64,000 bases of DNA, from assembly GCA_050246735.1 (NCBI GenBank), contig JBFWVM010000003.1, forward strand, positions 248,001 through 312,000, written 5' to 3'. Numbering within the stretch: position 1 is the stretch's first letter; every line of letters starts with the position of its first letter. The DNA comes from Taklimakanibacter sp050246735. GTDB lineage: Bacteria; Pseudomonadota; Alphaproteobacteria; Rhizobiales; Aestuariivirgaceae. The translations under genes and the position numbers were made by a program. The notes under the pieces were generated by a model. It ran no database searches and was not told the origin of the DNA. It saw only the letters and a program-made list of their open reading frames with translations. Shown in pieces: positions 26,389 through 35,993 of the stretch.

Positions 26389-26928
26389 ATGAGGTTTTCT
26401 GACATGACGTTCAAGCCTTTGACGTGGGCTGTGGTTCTGGCGCCCCTGGCGGTCCTGGCAGGGTTCGCGCCGGTCTCGGCCCAGACGCCGCAGCCGACGT
26501 CGCTCGGCGAGTTCGGCGACTGGGCCGCCTATACCTACAAGACCCAGAACGGCAAGGTCTGCTACGTCTCCTCCCAGCCCAAGTCGCAGACGCCGAAGAA
26601 CGCCAAGCGCGACCCGGCCTTCCTGCTCGTCACCCACCGGCCCAGCCAGAGCGTGCATGACGAGGTGTCGACGATCATCGGCTATCCCTTCAAGAAGGAC
26701 GCCACCGTCGATCTCACCATCGACTCCCACGGATATGAGCTGTTCACCAATGGCGACGGCGCCTGGGCCGACACCTCGGCCAAGGACAAGGAAATCGTGG
26801 AGGCGATGAAGAAGGGCGAGAAGCTCACCATCAAGGGCGCCTCGTGGCGCGGCACCGAGACGGTCGACACCTATTCGCTGAAAGGCGTGACCCAGGCGCT
26901 CGCCAAGATCGACGAAGCCTGTAAATAG
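26389..26928 (+). CDS. invasion-associated locus B (IalB) family protein
   Basis: A 179-residue exported protein. The signal peptide (FKPLTWAVVLAPLAVLAGFAPVSAQ) is followed by the IalB domain: LGEFGDWAAYTYKTQNGKVCYV, then KRDPAFLLVTHRP and IIGYPFKKDATVDLTI, with a late Cys near the end (DEACK). The two Cys may form a disulphide. IalB was first described in Bartonella invasion but is widespread in free-living Hyphomicrobiales, where the role is unclear. A second ATG at 26404, with GAGG upstream, is an equally good start. Confidence 0.88.
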   Translation: MRFSDMTFKPLTWAVVLAPLAVLAGFAPVSAQTPQPTSLGEFGDWAAYTYKTQNGKVCYVSSQPKSQTPKNAKRDPAFLLVTHRPSQSVHDEVSTIIGYPFKKDATVDLTIDSHGYELFTNGDGAWADTSAKDKEIVEAMKKGEKLTIKGASWRGTETVDTYSLKGVTQALAKIDEACK

Positions 26929-26976
26929 GCCCCGCCATTTCCTATTTTCAGGGCTTTCTGGTATGAGCCCGAAATC

Positions 26977-28188
26977 ATGACCGCCGTCACACTCGATATC
27001 GGCCGCCCGCCGGCGCTGGAGCCTCTCTCCGCCGGACCGGCCAGGCTGCCGCTCGTCGGGCTGACGCGCGCCCAGCTGACCGAGGCCGTGGGGCTCGCCG
27101 GCGTCCCCGAGAAGCAGCGGCGCATGCGCATGCGCCAGATCTGGAGCTGGGTCTATCATCGCGGCGCCACCTCCTTCGCCGCGATGAGCGACATCTCGAA
27201 GGAGCTGCGCGCGAAGCTCGACGCGGTGTTCGCCATCGACCGGCTGGAGGTCGTGACCGAGCAGATCTCGACCGACGGCACGCGCAAATGGCTGCTCAGG
27301 CTGCCTCCCGACGGGCGCCGGCAGCGCCATGAGGTCGAGATGGTCTATATCCCCGAGGAAGACCGCGGCACCTTGTGCATCTCGAGCCAGGTCGGCTGCA
27401 CCCTGACCTGCAGCTTCTGCCATACCGGCACGCAGAAGCTGGTGCGCAATCTCACCTCGGCTGAGATCGTGGGCCAGGTGCTCGTGGCGCGCGACCGGCT
27501 GGCGGAATGGCCGCACCAGATCGAGGCCAATCCGACGCCGCCCCTGGGCGGGCGCTTCGTCACCAATGTCGTGCTCATGGGCATGGGCGAGCCGCTCTAC
27601 AATTTCGACAATGTGAAGACCGCGATGGAGATCGTCTCCGACGGCGAGGGCATCTCGCTGTCGAAGCGGCGCATCACGCTGTCGACCTCGGGCGTCGTGC
27701 CGGAGATCGCGCGCGCCGGCGCCGAGATCGGCACCATGCTCGCCATCTCGCTGCACGGGACGACGGACGAGATCCGCGACGGACTGGTGCCGCTCAACAG
27801 GAAATATCCGATCGCCGAGCTGCTTGCCGCCTGCCGCGCCTATCCGGGCCTTTCCAACGCGCGGCGCATCACTTTCGAATATGTGATGCTGAAGGGCGTC
27901 AACGACACGCCGGCCGACGCCAGGCGGCTGGTCAAGCTGCTCGAGGGCATTCCGGCCAAGGTCAATCTCATCCCGTTCAATCCCTGGCCAGGCACTCATT
28001 ATGAATGCTCGGACTGGGACACGATCGAGCGCTTCGCCCACGTGCTGAACCGGGCGGGCTATGCCTCGCCGGTCAGGACGCCGCGCGGGCGCGACATCAT
28101 GGCGGCCTGCGGCCAGCTCAAATCGGAAAGCCAGCGCCTCAGGGCCAAGGAGCGGCTGGCGCTCGACGCCGCTTCCGCTCCCGCCTGA
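26977..28188 (+). CDS. rlmN: 23S rRNA (adenine-C2)-methyltransferase RlmN (dual-specificity)
   Basis: A 403-residue radical SAM enzyme. The cluster-binding motif CTLTCSFC gives Cys141, Cys145 and Cys148. The MGMGEPLYNFDNV segment and the C-terminal region with AACGQL hold the further catalytic Cys. It methylates A2503 of 23S rRNA and A37 of some tRNAs, which affects fidelity and antibiotic sensitivity. The length is normal and all motifs are present. It follows the IalB-like gene with a 48-base gap. Confidence 0.96.
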   Translation: MTAVTLDIGRPPALEPLSAGPARLPLVGLTRAQLTEAVGLAGVPEKQRRMRMRQIWSWVYHRGATSFAAMSDISKELRAKLDAVFAIDRLEVVTEQISTDGTRKWLLRLPPDGRRQRHEVEMVYIPEEDRGTLCISSQVGCTLTCSFCHTGTQKLVRNLTSAEIVGQVLVARDRLAEWPHQIEANPTPPLGGRFVTNVVLMGMGEPLYNFDNVKTAMEIVSDGEGISLSKRRITLSTSGVVPEIARAGAEIGTMLAISLHGTTDEIRDGLVPLNRKYPIAELLAACRAYPGLSNARRITFEYVMLKGVNDTPADARRLVKLLEGIPAKVNLIPFNPWPGTHYECSDWDTIERFAHVLNRAGYASPVRTPRGRDIMAACGQLKSESQRLRAKERLALDAASAPA

Positions 28189-28497
28189 CGGCCAGGGTCC
28201 AGCTGTTCTACGGCTCAAGGACTTTCTTCCTCATGCTGCGGAAAATAAGCACGTGAGAATCCGGGATCGGCACCAGGACAGGGAATTTTCAGAACAGGGA
28301 ATAACAGGGAATAACAGGGAATTTGCTTCGGGTCCGATCACGGGAGATCAATGGCTTAGCCTGTTAGGAAAAGAGAGCAGGGAATTGCGGAATTTTGTCC
28401 GTCCCCGGCGCCTCGCGATGGCGGGTCATCTTCCCGCGAAATTTTTCATCGAAGAAAAATCCGGCCTTGAACGACAAACGCCCGCAAATGCAGGCGG
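28189..28497. repeat. intergenic region with tandem AACAGGGAAT repeats
   Basis: Three exact tandem copies of AACAGGGAAT lie at 28293-28322. A partial copy is at 28278-28286 and another CAGGGAATT at about 28378-28386. The rest of the gap (rlmN stop to the DsbA-like gene) shows no gene. The short direct repeats next to TTTGCTTCGG look like a dispersed non-coding element. Confidence 0.65.
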
Positions 28498-29100
28498 TCA
28501 GCCTTCCCGCGCCGTCCAGTCCAAGGCGGCTTCCAGCCGGTCATTGCCCCAGAAGACCTCGCCCCTCGGCGTCACGACGCTCGGCGCCCCGAAGAGCCCG
28601 AGCCGCATCGCTTCCTCGGTGGCCCGGCGCAGATCGAGCTTCACCGCGCCGCTCTTCGCCTGCGCCAGGGCGGCGTCGGGGTCGGCGCCCAGGTCTTCGA
28701 CGATGCCGCGCAAGGCCGGCTCGTCGTCCAGCCGGGCGCCATCGCCGAAATGAGCCAGATAGACCAGGCGCGAGAACTCGGCGCGCCTCGGCGCGACCTC
28801 GGGCGTCAAGGCGAGACGCGCCGCGAGCAGGCTCGATTGCGGGAAGGGCTCGGGCTTGCGGAAGCGAAGCCCCTGCGCGGCGCACAGCCGCTCGAGGTCG
28901 CGCCACATATAGGCGCCCTTGGCCGGAAAGAGATTGAAGGGCGAGGTGTCCCAGCCCTGCGCCTTGAAGACGGGACCCAGAAGGAACGGCCGCCAGGCCA
29001 CGTCCATGTCGCGTTCGCGGGCCAGCGCCTCGATCCTGAGCGCCGCCGGATAGGAATAGGTCGAGGCGAACTCGTACCAGAAATGAACTTTCGGCCTCAT
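28498..29100 (-). CDS. DsbA-family oxidoreductase, 2-hydroxychromene-2-carboxylate isomerase type
   Basis: A 200-residue thioredoxin-fold protein. It starts KVHFWYEFASTYSYPAALRIE, which corresponds to the glutathione-binding FxxxSPYS-like motif of kappa-class GST/HCCA isomerases, here FASTYSYPA. Later it has LGLFGAPSVVTPRGEVFWGNDRL, the typical end. These enzymes isomerise hydroxychromene carboxylates in aromatic degradation or act as glutathione-dependent reductases. The ATG at 29100 has AGGAGG about 12 bases upstream, which is rather far. It is divergent from argG. A degradation cluster for aromatics is not nearby, so the substrate is uncertain. Confidence 0.85.
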   Translation of the reverse strand: MRPKVHFWYEFASTYSYPAALRIEALARERDMDVAWRPFLLGPVFKAQGWDTSPFNLFPAKGAYMWRDLERLCAAQGLRFRKPEPFPQSSLLAARLALTPEVAPRRAEFSRLVYLAHFGDGARLDDEPALRGIVEDLGADPDAALAQAKSGAVKLDLRRATEEAMRLGLFGAPSVVTPRGEVFWGNDRLEAALDWTAREG

Positions 29101-29167
29101 TGTGTTTGCCGGCCTCCTGAGTATAGTGCGCCCGATTTTTCCTCGAAAGACCAGCGGATAAGCCATC

Positions 29168-30391
<1,224 letters not shown>

Positions 30392-30472
30392 TCCGCGCTT
30401 GCGGGATGTGCGCGAAGCGCGGATGGGGGTGTTGGTCCAGCCTGCACCGTCGCGCGGATGACGGCGCCCGGC
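30392..30472. repeat. dispersed repeat copy between convergent argG and ABC permease genes
   Basis: The segment from gcgcgaagcgcggat to cgtcgcgcggatgac (30410-30463) is clearly related to 23357-23411, with gcgcgaagcgcc, gggtgttggtcc or gggtgtcggtcc, and gcctgcaccgtcgcgc or gcttgcactgtcgcgc. A shorter echo is at 43510-43531. Confidence 0.6.
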
Positions 30473-31426
30473 TCAGGCCCGCACTTCCTGGCGCTGGAAG
30501 ACGACGTAGCCGAAAGCGAAGAGCAGGATCATCGCCGACACGAGGCCGGCGATCTGCGGCCAGACGATGATGATGCTCTGCAGCGTCGGGAGGGGCGCTC
30601 CCATGACGGCGCCCTGCATCTGCTCGTAGAACAAGGGACCGACCGAGCGCGCCGAAGGATCGAGCAGGATCGCCGTCACCTCGCCATAGAGCGTCTGCGG
30701 CGACAGCCGGGCGATCGCCTGCTGGGTCTCGAACTGGGTCACGATCGACATCGGATGGAAGGGATCGACGGGCGACAGGACGGAAGCCGCGAGCGGCGCG
30801 ATCATGCCCCAGAAGACGGTGAGGACCAGCCATACCGACAAGGCGGCAAGGGCCGAGGTCGCCGGCGAGCGGATGACGGTCGAGAACATGATCGCGAGCG
30901 CCAGCCACACGCCGGTATAGGCGAGGGTCACGACCAGATAGATCACGCCGCGCAGAATGTCGGCGGGCGAGGGCGGCAGGCCGAGGAACAGAATGCCGAG
31001 ACCGGTCATCAGGAGCCACAGCGTCAGCAGCGCTATGGCCATGACCAGCAGGCTGCCGAGGAATTTCCCGAACAGGACGGCGTCGCGATAGATGGGCTGC
31101 GCGAGGAGCCGGCTCATGGTGCGGCGCGCATATTCGCCGTTCACGGCGTCGAAGCCGAGCGCGATCGCCACCAGCGGCAGGAGGAAGCCCAGGAAGGCGA
31201 CGAAGGACGGCAAAGGCTCGCGCGCGACGGTCAGGAGCTTGAGGAACAGGAAGGCGTCCTGGGCCGTCGTCTGGGTGATGCGGCCGATGGCGCCATAGAT
31301 CGCGCCGAGCGCCGTCAGCAGAACGAGCAGCATGATCAGATGGAAGCGGGCGTTGGTCATGTGGTCGGCCGCTTCCTTGAGCGCCACGACGGCGACGCCT
31401 TTGAAAGGAGAGCCCTCACGCAGCAT
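30473..31426 (-). CDS. ABC-2 type transporter permease
   Basis: A 317-residue membrane protein of the ABC-2 class with six or more hydrophobic segments. It has the cytoplasmic EYARRTMSRLLAQPIYRDAVLFGKFLG motif seen in NosY/NatB-like permeases. The ATG at 31426 has GGAGG 7 bases upstream and overlaps the ATPase gene by 11 bases. It is the third gene in the NEW3-ATPase-permease operon and should form the channel. The cargo is unknown. Confidence 0.88.
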   Translation of the reverse strand: MLREGSPFKGVAVVALKEAADHMTNARFHLIMLLVLLTALGAIYGAIGRITQTTAQDAFLFLKLLTVAREPLPSFVAFLGFLLPLVAIALGFDAVNGEYARRTMSRLLAQPIYRDAVLFGKFLGSLLVMAIALLTLWLLMTGLGILFLGLPPSPADILRGVIYLVVTLAYTGVWLALAIMFSTVIRSPATSALAALSVWLVLTVFWGMIAPLAASVLSPVDPFHPMSIVTQFETQQAIARLSPQTLYGEVTAILLDPSARSVGPLFYEQMQGAVMGAPLPTLQSIIIVWPQIAGLVSAMILLFAFGYVVFQRQEVRA

Positions 31427-32348
31427 GACGGGCCTCCGCGAAATAGCGCCGATAGGCTTCATCGAGGCTGGCCCTGCGCAGATCGAGATTGCGCAGGGCG
31501 CCGCCCTGCTCGACGACGAGGCGGGCGAGCTCGGGCCTGACGTCGCGCTCGGCCTCCACCATCCACCGGCCGTCCTGGCCGGCGCTGACGGATTTGACGC
31601 CCGCCGCCGTGCCGGCCACCTTGGCGAGATCTATTCCCTGCGCCTCGACCTCCACCACATAGGCGCCGCCGCCGATCCTGGACGCGAGGTCCTCGATCGT
31701 GCCGAAGAAGCCGATGCGGCCATTGCCGAACAGCGCGATGCGGTGACACACCGACTGCACGACGTTGAGCATGTGCGAGGAGAGCAGGATGGTCATGCCG
31801 TCGCGGCTCAGGAGCTGGATGACGTCGAGCAGCTCCTGGGTCGATTGCGGATCGAGCCCCGACGTCGGCTCGTCGAGTATGGCGACCCGGCAATCGCGCA
31901 TGAGCAGCTCGGCGATGCCGAGACGCTGGCGCATGCCGCGCGAATAGGTGGCGACGCGCTTGTCGGCGACGCCGGCCAGCCTCACCTTGGCGAGAGCGGC
32001 GTCGATCCGGTCGTCCGTCTCCTGGCGCGACATCATGTTGAGCCGGGCGGTATAGCGGAGGTTCTCGACCCCGGTCATCGCATCGTAGAAGCCGACCTGG
32101 TCCGGCAGATAGCCGACCTCACGCTTCAGCGCGAGCGGCTCGCGCAGAGGATTGCGGCCGAGGATGCTCACCGTTCCGGCGCTCGGCTCGGTGAGCCCGA
32201 GCAGCATCAGGATGGTCGTCGTCTTGCCGGCGCCGTTGGGACCGAGAAGGCCCACGACCTCGCCCCGGTTGACGCTGAGATCGATGCCGTCGACGGCCAC
32301 CGTCCGCCCGTAGCGCTTGGTGAGGCCTGTCGCTTCGATGACGGCCAT
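31416..32348 (-). CDS. ABC transporter ATP-binding protein (ABC-2 exporter type)
   Basis: A 310-residue ATPase with Walker A GPNGAGKTT, signature YSRGMRQRLGIAELLM, Walker B VAILDEPTSGLDP and a C-terminal extension of about 90 residues as in NosF/CcmA-like exporters. It starts 4 bases after the NEW3-domain gene and drives the permease encoded next. The substrate is not evident. Confidence 0.9.
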   Translation of the reverse strand: MAVIEATGLTKRYGRTVAVDGIDLSVNRGEVVGLLGPNGAGKTTTILMLLGLTEPSAGTVSILGRNPLREPLALKREVGYLPDQVGFYDAMTGVENLRYTARLNMMSRQETDDRIDAALAKVRLAGVADKRVATYSRGMRQRLGIAELLMRDCRVAILDEPTSGLDPQSTQELLDVIQLLSRDGMTILLSSHMLNVVQSVCHRIALFGNGRIGFFGTIEDLASRIGGGAYVVEVEAQGIDLAKVAGTAAGVKSVSAGQDGRWMVEAERDVRPELARLVVEQGGALRNLDLRRASLDEAYRRYFAEARHAA

Positions 32349-32352
32349 GGGA

Positions 32353-33528
32353 TCACCGCCGCCCGTAGCGCAGCACCGCCATGCCGAGAATGAGAGCGGC
32401 AAGAGCGATGATGCCGAGGCCGGCGATGCCCCATACGGTCGAGGTATTGACGGTCACGCGGAACTGCGCCGATTCCGACGCTCCGCCGCCCGATGCGCGC
32501 ACGGTGACCATGTAGTCGCCGGCGATGGCGCGCTCCGACGGCGTGATCTTGACCGCCACTTCGCCGGTACCGTTGGGCGGCAGGGTCTCGATCGTCTTCG
32601 GCTCGACCTCGGCCTTCCAGCCCGAGGGCGCCGACGCCGATATCTCAAGTCCGTTGGCGGGAGCGCTGCCGGTGTTGGTGACGGTGAAGGGGAAGCTCGC
32701 TTCCTTGCCGGCGACCGCCTCGCCCGACAGACGCTGCTGCGGGCCGGAGAGGCCGATGTCGGGCTCGCCGGCTATGTCGATGGCGAGCTGGGTCTGGGCG
32801 GTGGCGTCGCCAGCCTTGACCGCCATCACGACCGGATAGCGGCCGGCGGCGGCGGCGCGGGCCGGGGTCACCTCGAGCGTGATGTTCTCGCTCTCGCCGG
32901 CCTTGATCGGCAGACCGGTGATCTCTTCGGAGCCGTAGCCGCGCTTGAATCGCGTCGTGAAGCCTTCCGGCACCTGGGCCGCGAGATTGACGAGGTTCTC
33001 CTGGGCGCCCTTGTTGGTCACCGTCACCTTGAAGCTGAAGGTCGAGCGCGCCGTGCCCTTGAGCGCCGGCAGATCCGATTTGAGCTCGAAACCGCCCTTG
33101 GGCGCATCCGAAAGGCTGATCGCCAGCGGCAGCTCGGCCGTTTCGGTGCCATAGCGCGCCCTGACGGTGATGGGGATGCGCTCGCCCTTGGCGCCGGCGG
33201 GCGGCGTCAGCTCGAGCTTCACGTCCTCGGTCGAGTCCGGCGAGACGATGACGGCGCTGATCTCGCTGCCACCGCCCTTGAGCGACCACTTCCAGTCCTG
33301 CGGCACGCCCGAGACCTCGAGGCTCGCGCGCTGCGGCGGCAGGCTGGCGTTGCGCAAGGTGAGCGGGATCGAATCGGTCTCGCCGGGCCTGATGCTGAGC
33401 TCCGGATGCGGCGTCGTCAGCCAGAAGCCGGTCAGCTCGACGGCCAGGACAGCGCGGGATGAAAACGGTAGGACGGCAGCAATGGCAAAGAATATCGCCA
33501 CAAGCAGCCAGCGGTTGGACTTGCTCAT
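32353..33528 (-). CDS. NEW3-domain (COG1470-type) membrane-anchored protein
   Basis: A 391-residue exported protein. A signal peptide (residues 6-30) is followed by three or four Ig-like beta domains of the NEW3/CARDB kind (repeats such as TVTNKGAQENLVNLAAQVPEG and TVTNTGSAPANGLEISASAPSG). A C-terminal membrane helix (IAGLGIIALAALILGMAVL) ends in RYGRR, so the domains stay outside, tethered by one helix. It leads the operon with an ABC-2 ATPase and permease, so it is probably an accessory or surface-recognition part of that exporter. The ATG at 33528 is preferred to the TTG at 33534. Confidence 0.83.
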   Translation of the reverse strand: MSKSNRWLLVAIFFAIAAVLPFSSRAVLAVELTGFWLTTPHPELSIRPGETDSIPLTLRNASLPPQRASLEVSGVPQDWKWSLKGGGSEISAVIVSPDSTEDVKLELTPPAGAKGERIPITVRARYGTETAELPLAISLSDAPKGGFELKSDLPALKGTARSTFSFKVTVTNKGAQENLVNLAAQVPEGFTTRFKRGYGSEEITGLPIKAGESENITLEVTPARAAAAGRYPVVMAVKAGDATAQTQLAIDIAGEPDIGLSGPQQRLSGEAVAGKEASFPFTVTNTGSAPANGLEISASAPSGWKAEVEPKTIETLPPNGTGEVAVKITPSERAIAGDYMVTVRASGGGASESAQFRVTVNTSTVWGIAGLGIIALAALILGMAVLRYGRR

Positions 33529-33877
33529 TGTCAATTTCCCAGATCTGTATTCTGCTCAGGCCGCATGCCGGGAGCTCGTCCGCACCGGACATGCTTTCCT
33601 GACGCGATGGCACGCAACTATTCGCAGCTTGCGCCGCGATGACAAATTAATTTCACGTCATGTGGCGTTTCCCGCCTGCCATGCCAACATATTCGTACGA
33701 AAGCCGTCGGCAGATTCACCATGCCGCAGTGATGGTGTCGATGATCGCGCAATCCGATGGTGCCGCGGTCCTTTATGAAGCGCAGTCGGTTTGCCACGTC
33801 CGCCTGATCGCGGCTGATCCCGACGATCTCCCACTGCGCGGGTCGTGGGGTTCAATCCTCTTTATCTTGTCGGCCCA
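33529..33877. other. intergenic region without recognised gene
   Basis: About 350 bases between the NEW3 gene and the toxin gene. No open frame has family resemblance. The segment near 33835-33860 (GGGGTTCAATCCTC) looks like a T-arm but has no matching stems. The NEW3 operon promoter should lie in the first 100 bases. Confidence 0.5.
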
Positions 33878-34291
33878 CTATCTCGACAATGCGGACTGAA
33901 CATCGGTCAGGGCGAAGTCGCCGCCGACATACAGGAGGGAGGCCGAATGCCGTTTGGCGAGGGCATAGGCAAAACAATCGCCGAAGTTCAAGCCGCCCCG
34001 TGTTCCGAACCCCTTGCCGTAGTCCAGACGCGCCCTCATCGCCGCACGCGCGAGGCTTTCATCTGTAGGAGCAATCACGATGCGGAAATCGGCCAGAAAC
34101 GCATCCAGATCGGCAATCGCTTCGTACCGGTCCCCGTTCCTGATTCTGCCTGCCATGACGGTGCCCGCTTCGACATAGTTCACCGCCGATATGAGGCGCG
34201 AAGCGCCTTTCTGGAGAGCGGCCATGCAGTCGGACGCTTCCGCCTCCTCGAACATGATCGCAATGATGGCGGACGCATCGACAACCATCAT
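33878..34291 (-). CDS. vapC: VapC-type PIN-domain ribonuclease toxin
   Basis: A 137-residue PIN-domain protein with the four acidic residues expected for metal-dependent RNase activity: Asp5 (VVDASAII), Glu41 (NYVEAG), Asp105 (LNFGDCFAYALA) and Asp125 (YVGGDF). VapC toxins cut initiator tRNA or other RNAs and stop translation. Its start overlaps the antitoxin stop by 4 bases, the usual VapBC order. It appears intact. Confidence 0.9.
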   Translation of the reverse strand: MMVVDASAIIAIMFEEAEASDCMAALQKGASRLISAVNYVEAGTVMAGRIRNGDRYEAIADLDAFLADFRIVIAPTDESLARAAMRARLDYGKGFGTRGGLNFGDCFAYALAKRHSASLLYVGGDFALTDVQSALSR

Positions 34292-34560
34292 CGGGACATA
34301 TCAAGATCTTCGGGCGTGTCGCCGACGGCCTCATCCCATTCCTGTTTCGTGACCGGGCGGCGATCATAGCGCCCGGCGCGCTCGCGGACGAAAGCCTTCA
34401 TGCGCGAAACATAGTCACGCTGCGCCTCCTGCTCGGCACGCAGCCGTTCCAGCCGCTCGCGCATGGCCTGCGTGATCGCGTCCGTCATGGTCTCGCCGGT
34501 CAGGCGGGACAACTCCCGCGCCAGCCGGTCCGCTTCCTCGGTCTTGATACTCAAGGCCAT
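34288..34560 (-). CDS. vapB: VapB-type antitoxin
   Basis: A 90-residue antitoxin of the PSK/Rv0623-like VapB class. The N terminus MALSIKTEEADRLARELSRLTGETMTDAITQAMRERLER forms the DNA-binding ribbon-helix-helix. The polar C-terminal part should wrap around VapC. A perfect inverted repeat lies 11 bases before the start codon and is probably the autoregulatory operator. Confidence 0.88.
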   Translation of the reverse strand: MALSIKTEEADRLARELSRLTGETMTDAITQAMRERLERLRAEQEAQRDYVSRMKAFVRERAGRYDRRPVTKQEWDEAVGDTPEDLDMSR

Positions 34561-34571
34561 GCCAGCTTCCT

Positions 34572-34590
34572 TCTAGATTTACAATCTAGA
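34572..34590. promoter_or_regulatory. vapBC operator palindrome
   Basis: TCTAGATT-tac-AATCTAGA, perfect 8-bp arms, directly upstream of the antitoxin gene. The location matches the sites where VapBC complexes repress their own promoters. Confidence 0.65.
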
Positions 34591-34749
34591 TAACATTTCC
34601 ATCCCGATCATTCAATGAAGAGAAACAGGGCCGCCCGGAGAACCCGGTCAGGCCGGAAAGAGTGTGGCGCAACGTCATTTCTGACATTGTCGAAGCATTT
34701 CATTTCAGGGGGTTAGCGGGCGGGTGGCCAGCGGTCCGCCGTCCGGCTG

Positions 34750-34774
34750 TTGACATTGATTGTGCGACTGCACA
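34750..34774 (+). promoter_or_regulatory. candidate promoter/operator of the RND efflux operon
   Basis: TTGACA at 34750-34755 is followed by TGTGC-gact-GCACA (34761-34774), an inverted repeat that would sit in the spacer. No good -10 box is visible. About 58 bases remain to the adaptor start. No regulator gene is adjacent. Confidence 0.3.
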
Positions 34775-34832
34775 CTTATCCCTGTTCCAATTTTCCTTCA
34801 CGCCGCCCCGGGCGAGCCTGGACACAGTCGTC

Positions 34833-35993
34833 ATGTGCAAGAGCCTCACGTCGTTCGCGCGGTCAGCCGCCGCAGTTCTCCTCCTGTCGCTGCCGCTCGA
34901 GGCGCTGGCCCAGGCGACCAGCGGCCCGGTGCCGGTCACGGTGGCGAAGCCGGTGGTGCGCGAGATCGTCGAGGACGACGAGTTCATCGGCCGCTTCGAG
35001 GCGGTCGACCAGGTAAGCGTGCGCTCGCGCGTCGGCGGCTATCTCGACAAGGTGCATTTCAAGGACGGATCGATCGTCAAGGCGGGCGATCTCCTGTTCA
35101 CCATCGACCAGCGTCCGTTCCAGGCGGCTCTGGAACAGGCGAAAGCCAGCCTCAACGTGGCCAAGACGCTGGTCGAGTTCACCAAGGTCCAGTTCGACCG
35201 CGCCGAAAAGCTGTCGCAGAGCGGCAACATCCCGGTCGCCACCCTGGACGACCGGCGGCGCGAATATCTCTCCGCCGTGGCCCAGGTCGACGGGGCCGAG
35301 GCCGCCGTCGTGCGCGCCGAGCTCGATCTCGAATATACCGAGATCAGGGCGCCGCTGTCGGGCCGCATCGACCGCCGCCTGGTCTCGGTCGGCAATCTCG
35401 TCCAGGCCGACCAGACGGCGCTCACCACCATCAACTCGCTCGATCCGATCAATTTCTATTTCGACGTCGACGAGCGGGAGTTCCTCGCCTATGCCCGCGA
35501 CGCGAGATCGCGCAACGAAAGCCTTCAGGAAGGTGCCGGCGGCCTCGAGGTCACGGTCAGGCTCGCCGACGACATGGAATCGCCCGTCACCGGCAAGCTC
35601 GATTTCGCCGAGAACCGGATCGACGAGGCGACCGGGACGATGCGCATCCGCGCCCGGATCCCCAACAAGGACCTGATCCTGCAGCCGGGCCTGTTCGGGC
35701 GCGTCAACATGCCGGGCTCGCTGCCCTATCAGGGCATCCTCGTCCCCGACGAGGCGATCGGGGCCGACCAGGACCGCCGCATCGTCTATGTGGTGGACGA
35801 CGCCGGAAAAGTGTCGACCAAGCCGATCAGGCTCGGGCCCAAGCTCCACGGCTACCGCGTGGTGCGCTCCGGGCTCACCGGCGAGGAGACGATCGTGATC
35901 AACGGCCTGATGCGGGTCAGGCCGGGCATCACCGTCAAGCCCGAGCTCGTGACCTTGCCGCCGGAGCAGGCCGCCGACGGGGCCGGTCAATGA
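34833..35993 (+). CDS. RND efflux system periplasmic adaptor (membrane fusion protein)
   Basis: A 386-residue periplasmic adaptor. The signal peptide ends LEALAQA. The lipoyl half-motifs flank a helical hairpin (FQAALEQAKASLNVAKTLVEFTKVQFDRAEKLSQSG to LDLEYTEIRAPLSGRIDRR), followed by beta-barrel and membrane-proximal domains. It links the inner-membrane RND pump to an outer-membrane channel. It lacks a lipobox Cys near the cleavage site. It is coupled to the pump gene by an ATGA overlap. No outer-membrane channel gene follows, so a TolC-like channel elsewhere must serve. Confidence 0.94.
   Translation: MCKSLTSFARSAAAVLLLSLPLEALAQATSGPVPVTVAKPVVREIVEDDEFIGRFEAVDQVSVRSRVGGYLDKVHFKDGSIVKAGDLLFTIDQRPFQAALEQAKASLNVAKTLVEFTKVQFDRAEKLSQSGNIPVATLDDRRREYLSAVAQVDGAEAAVVRAELDLEYTEIRAPLSGRIDRRLVSVGNLVQADQTALTTINSLDPINFYFDVDEREFLAYARDARSRNESLQEGAGGLEVTVRLADDMESPVTGKLDFAENRIDEATGTMRIRARIPNKDLILQPGLFGRVNMPGSLPYQGILVPDEAIGADQDRRIVYVVDDAGKVSTKPIRLGPKLHGYRVVRSGLTGEETIVINGLMRVRPGITVKPELVTLPPEQAADGAGQ

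Noticed and set aside
28278..28386. CRISPR-like array from the AACAGGGAAT repeats
   Set aside because: Units are 10 bases and directly adjacent without spacers, and no cas gene is present.
33780..33870. tRNA-like stretch with GGTTCAATCC
   Set aside because: The T-arm stem does not pair, and there is no acceptor stem, D-arm or anticodon arm around it.
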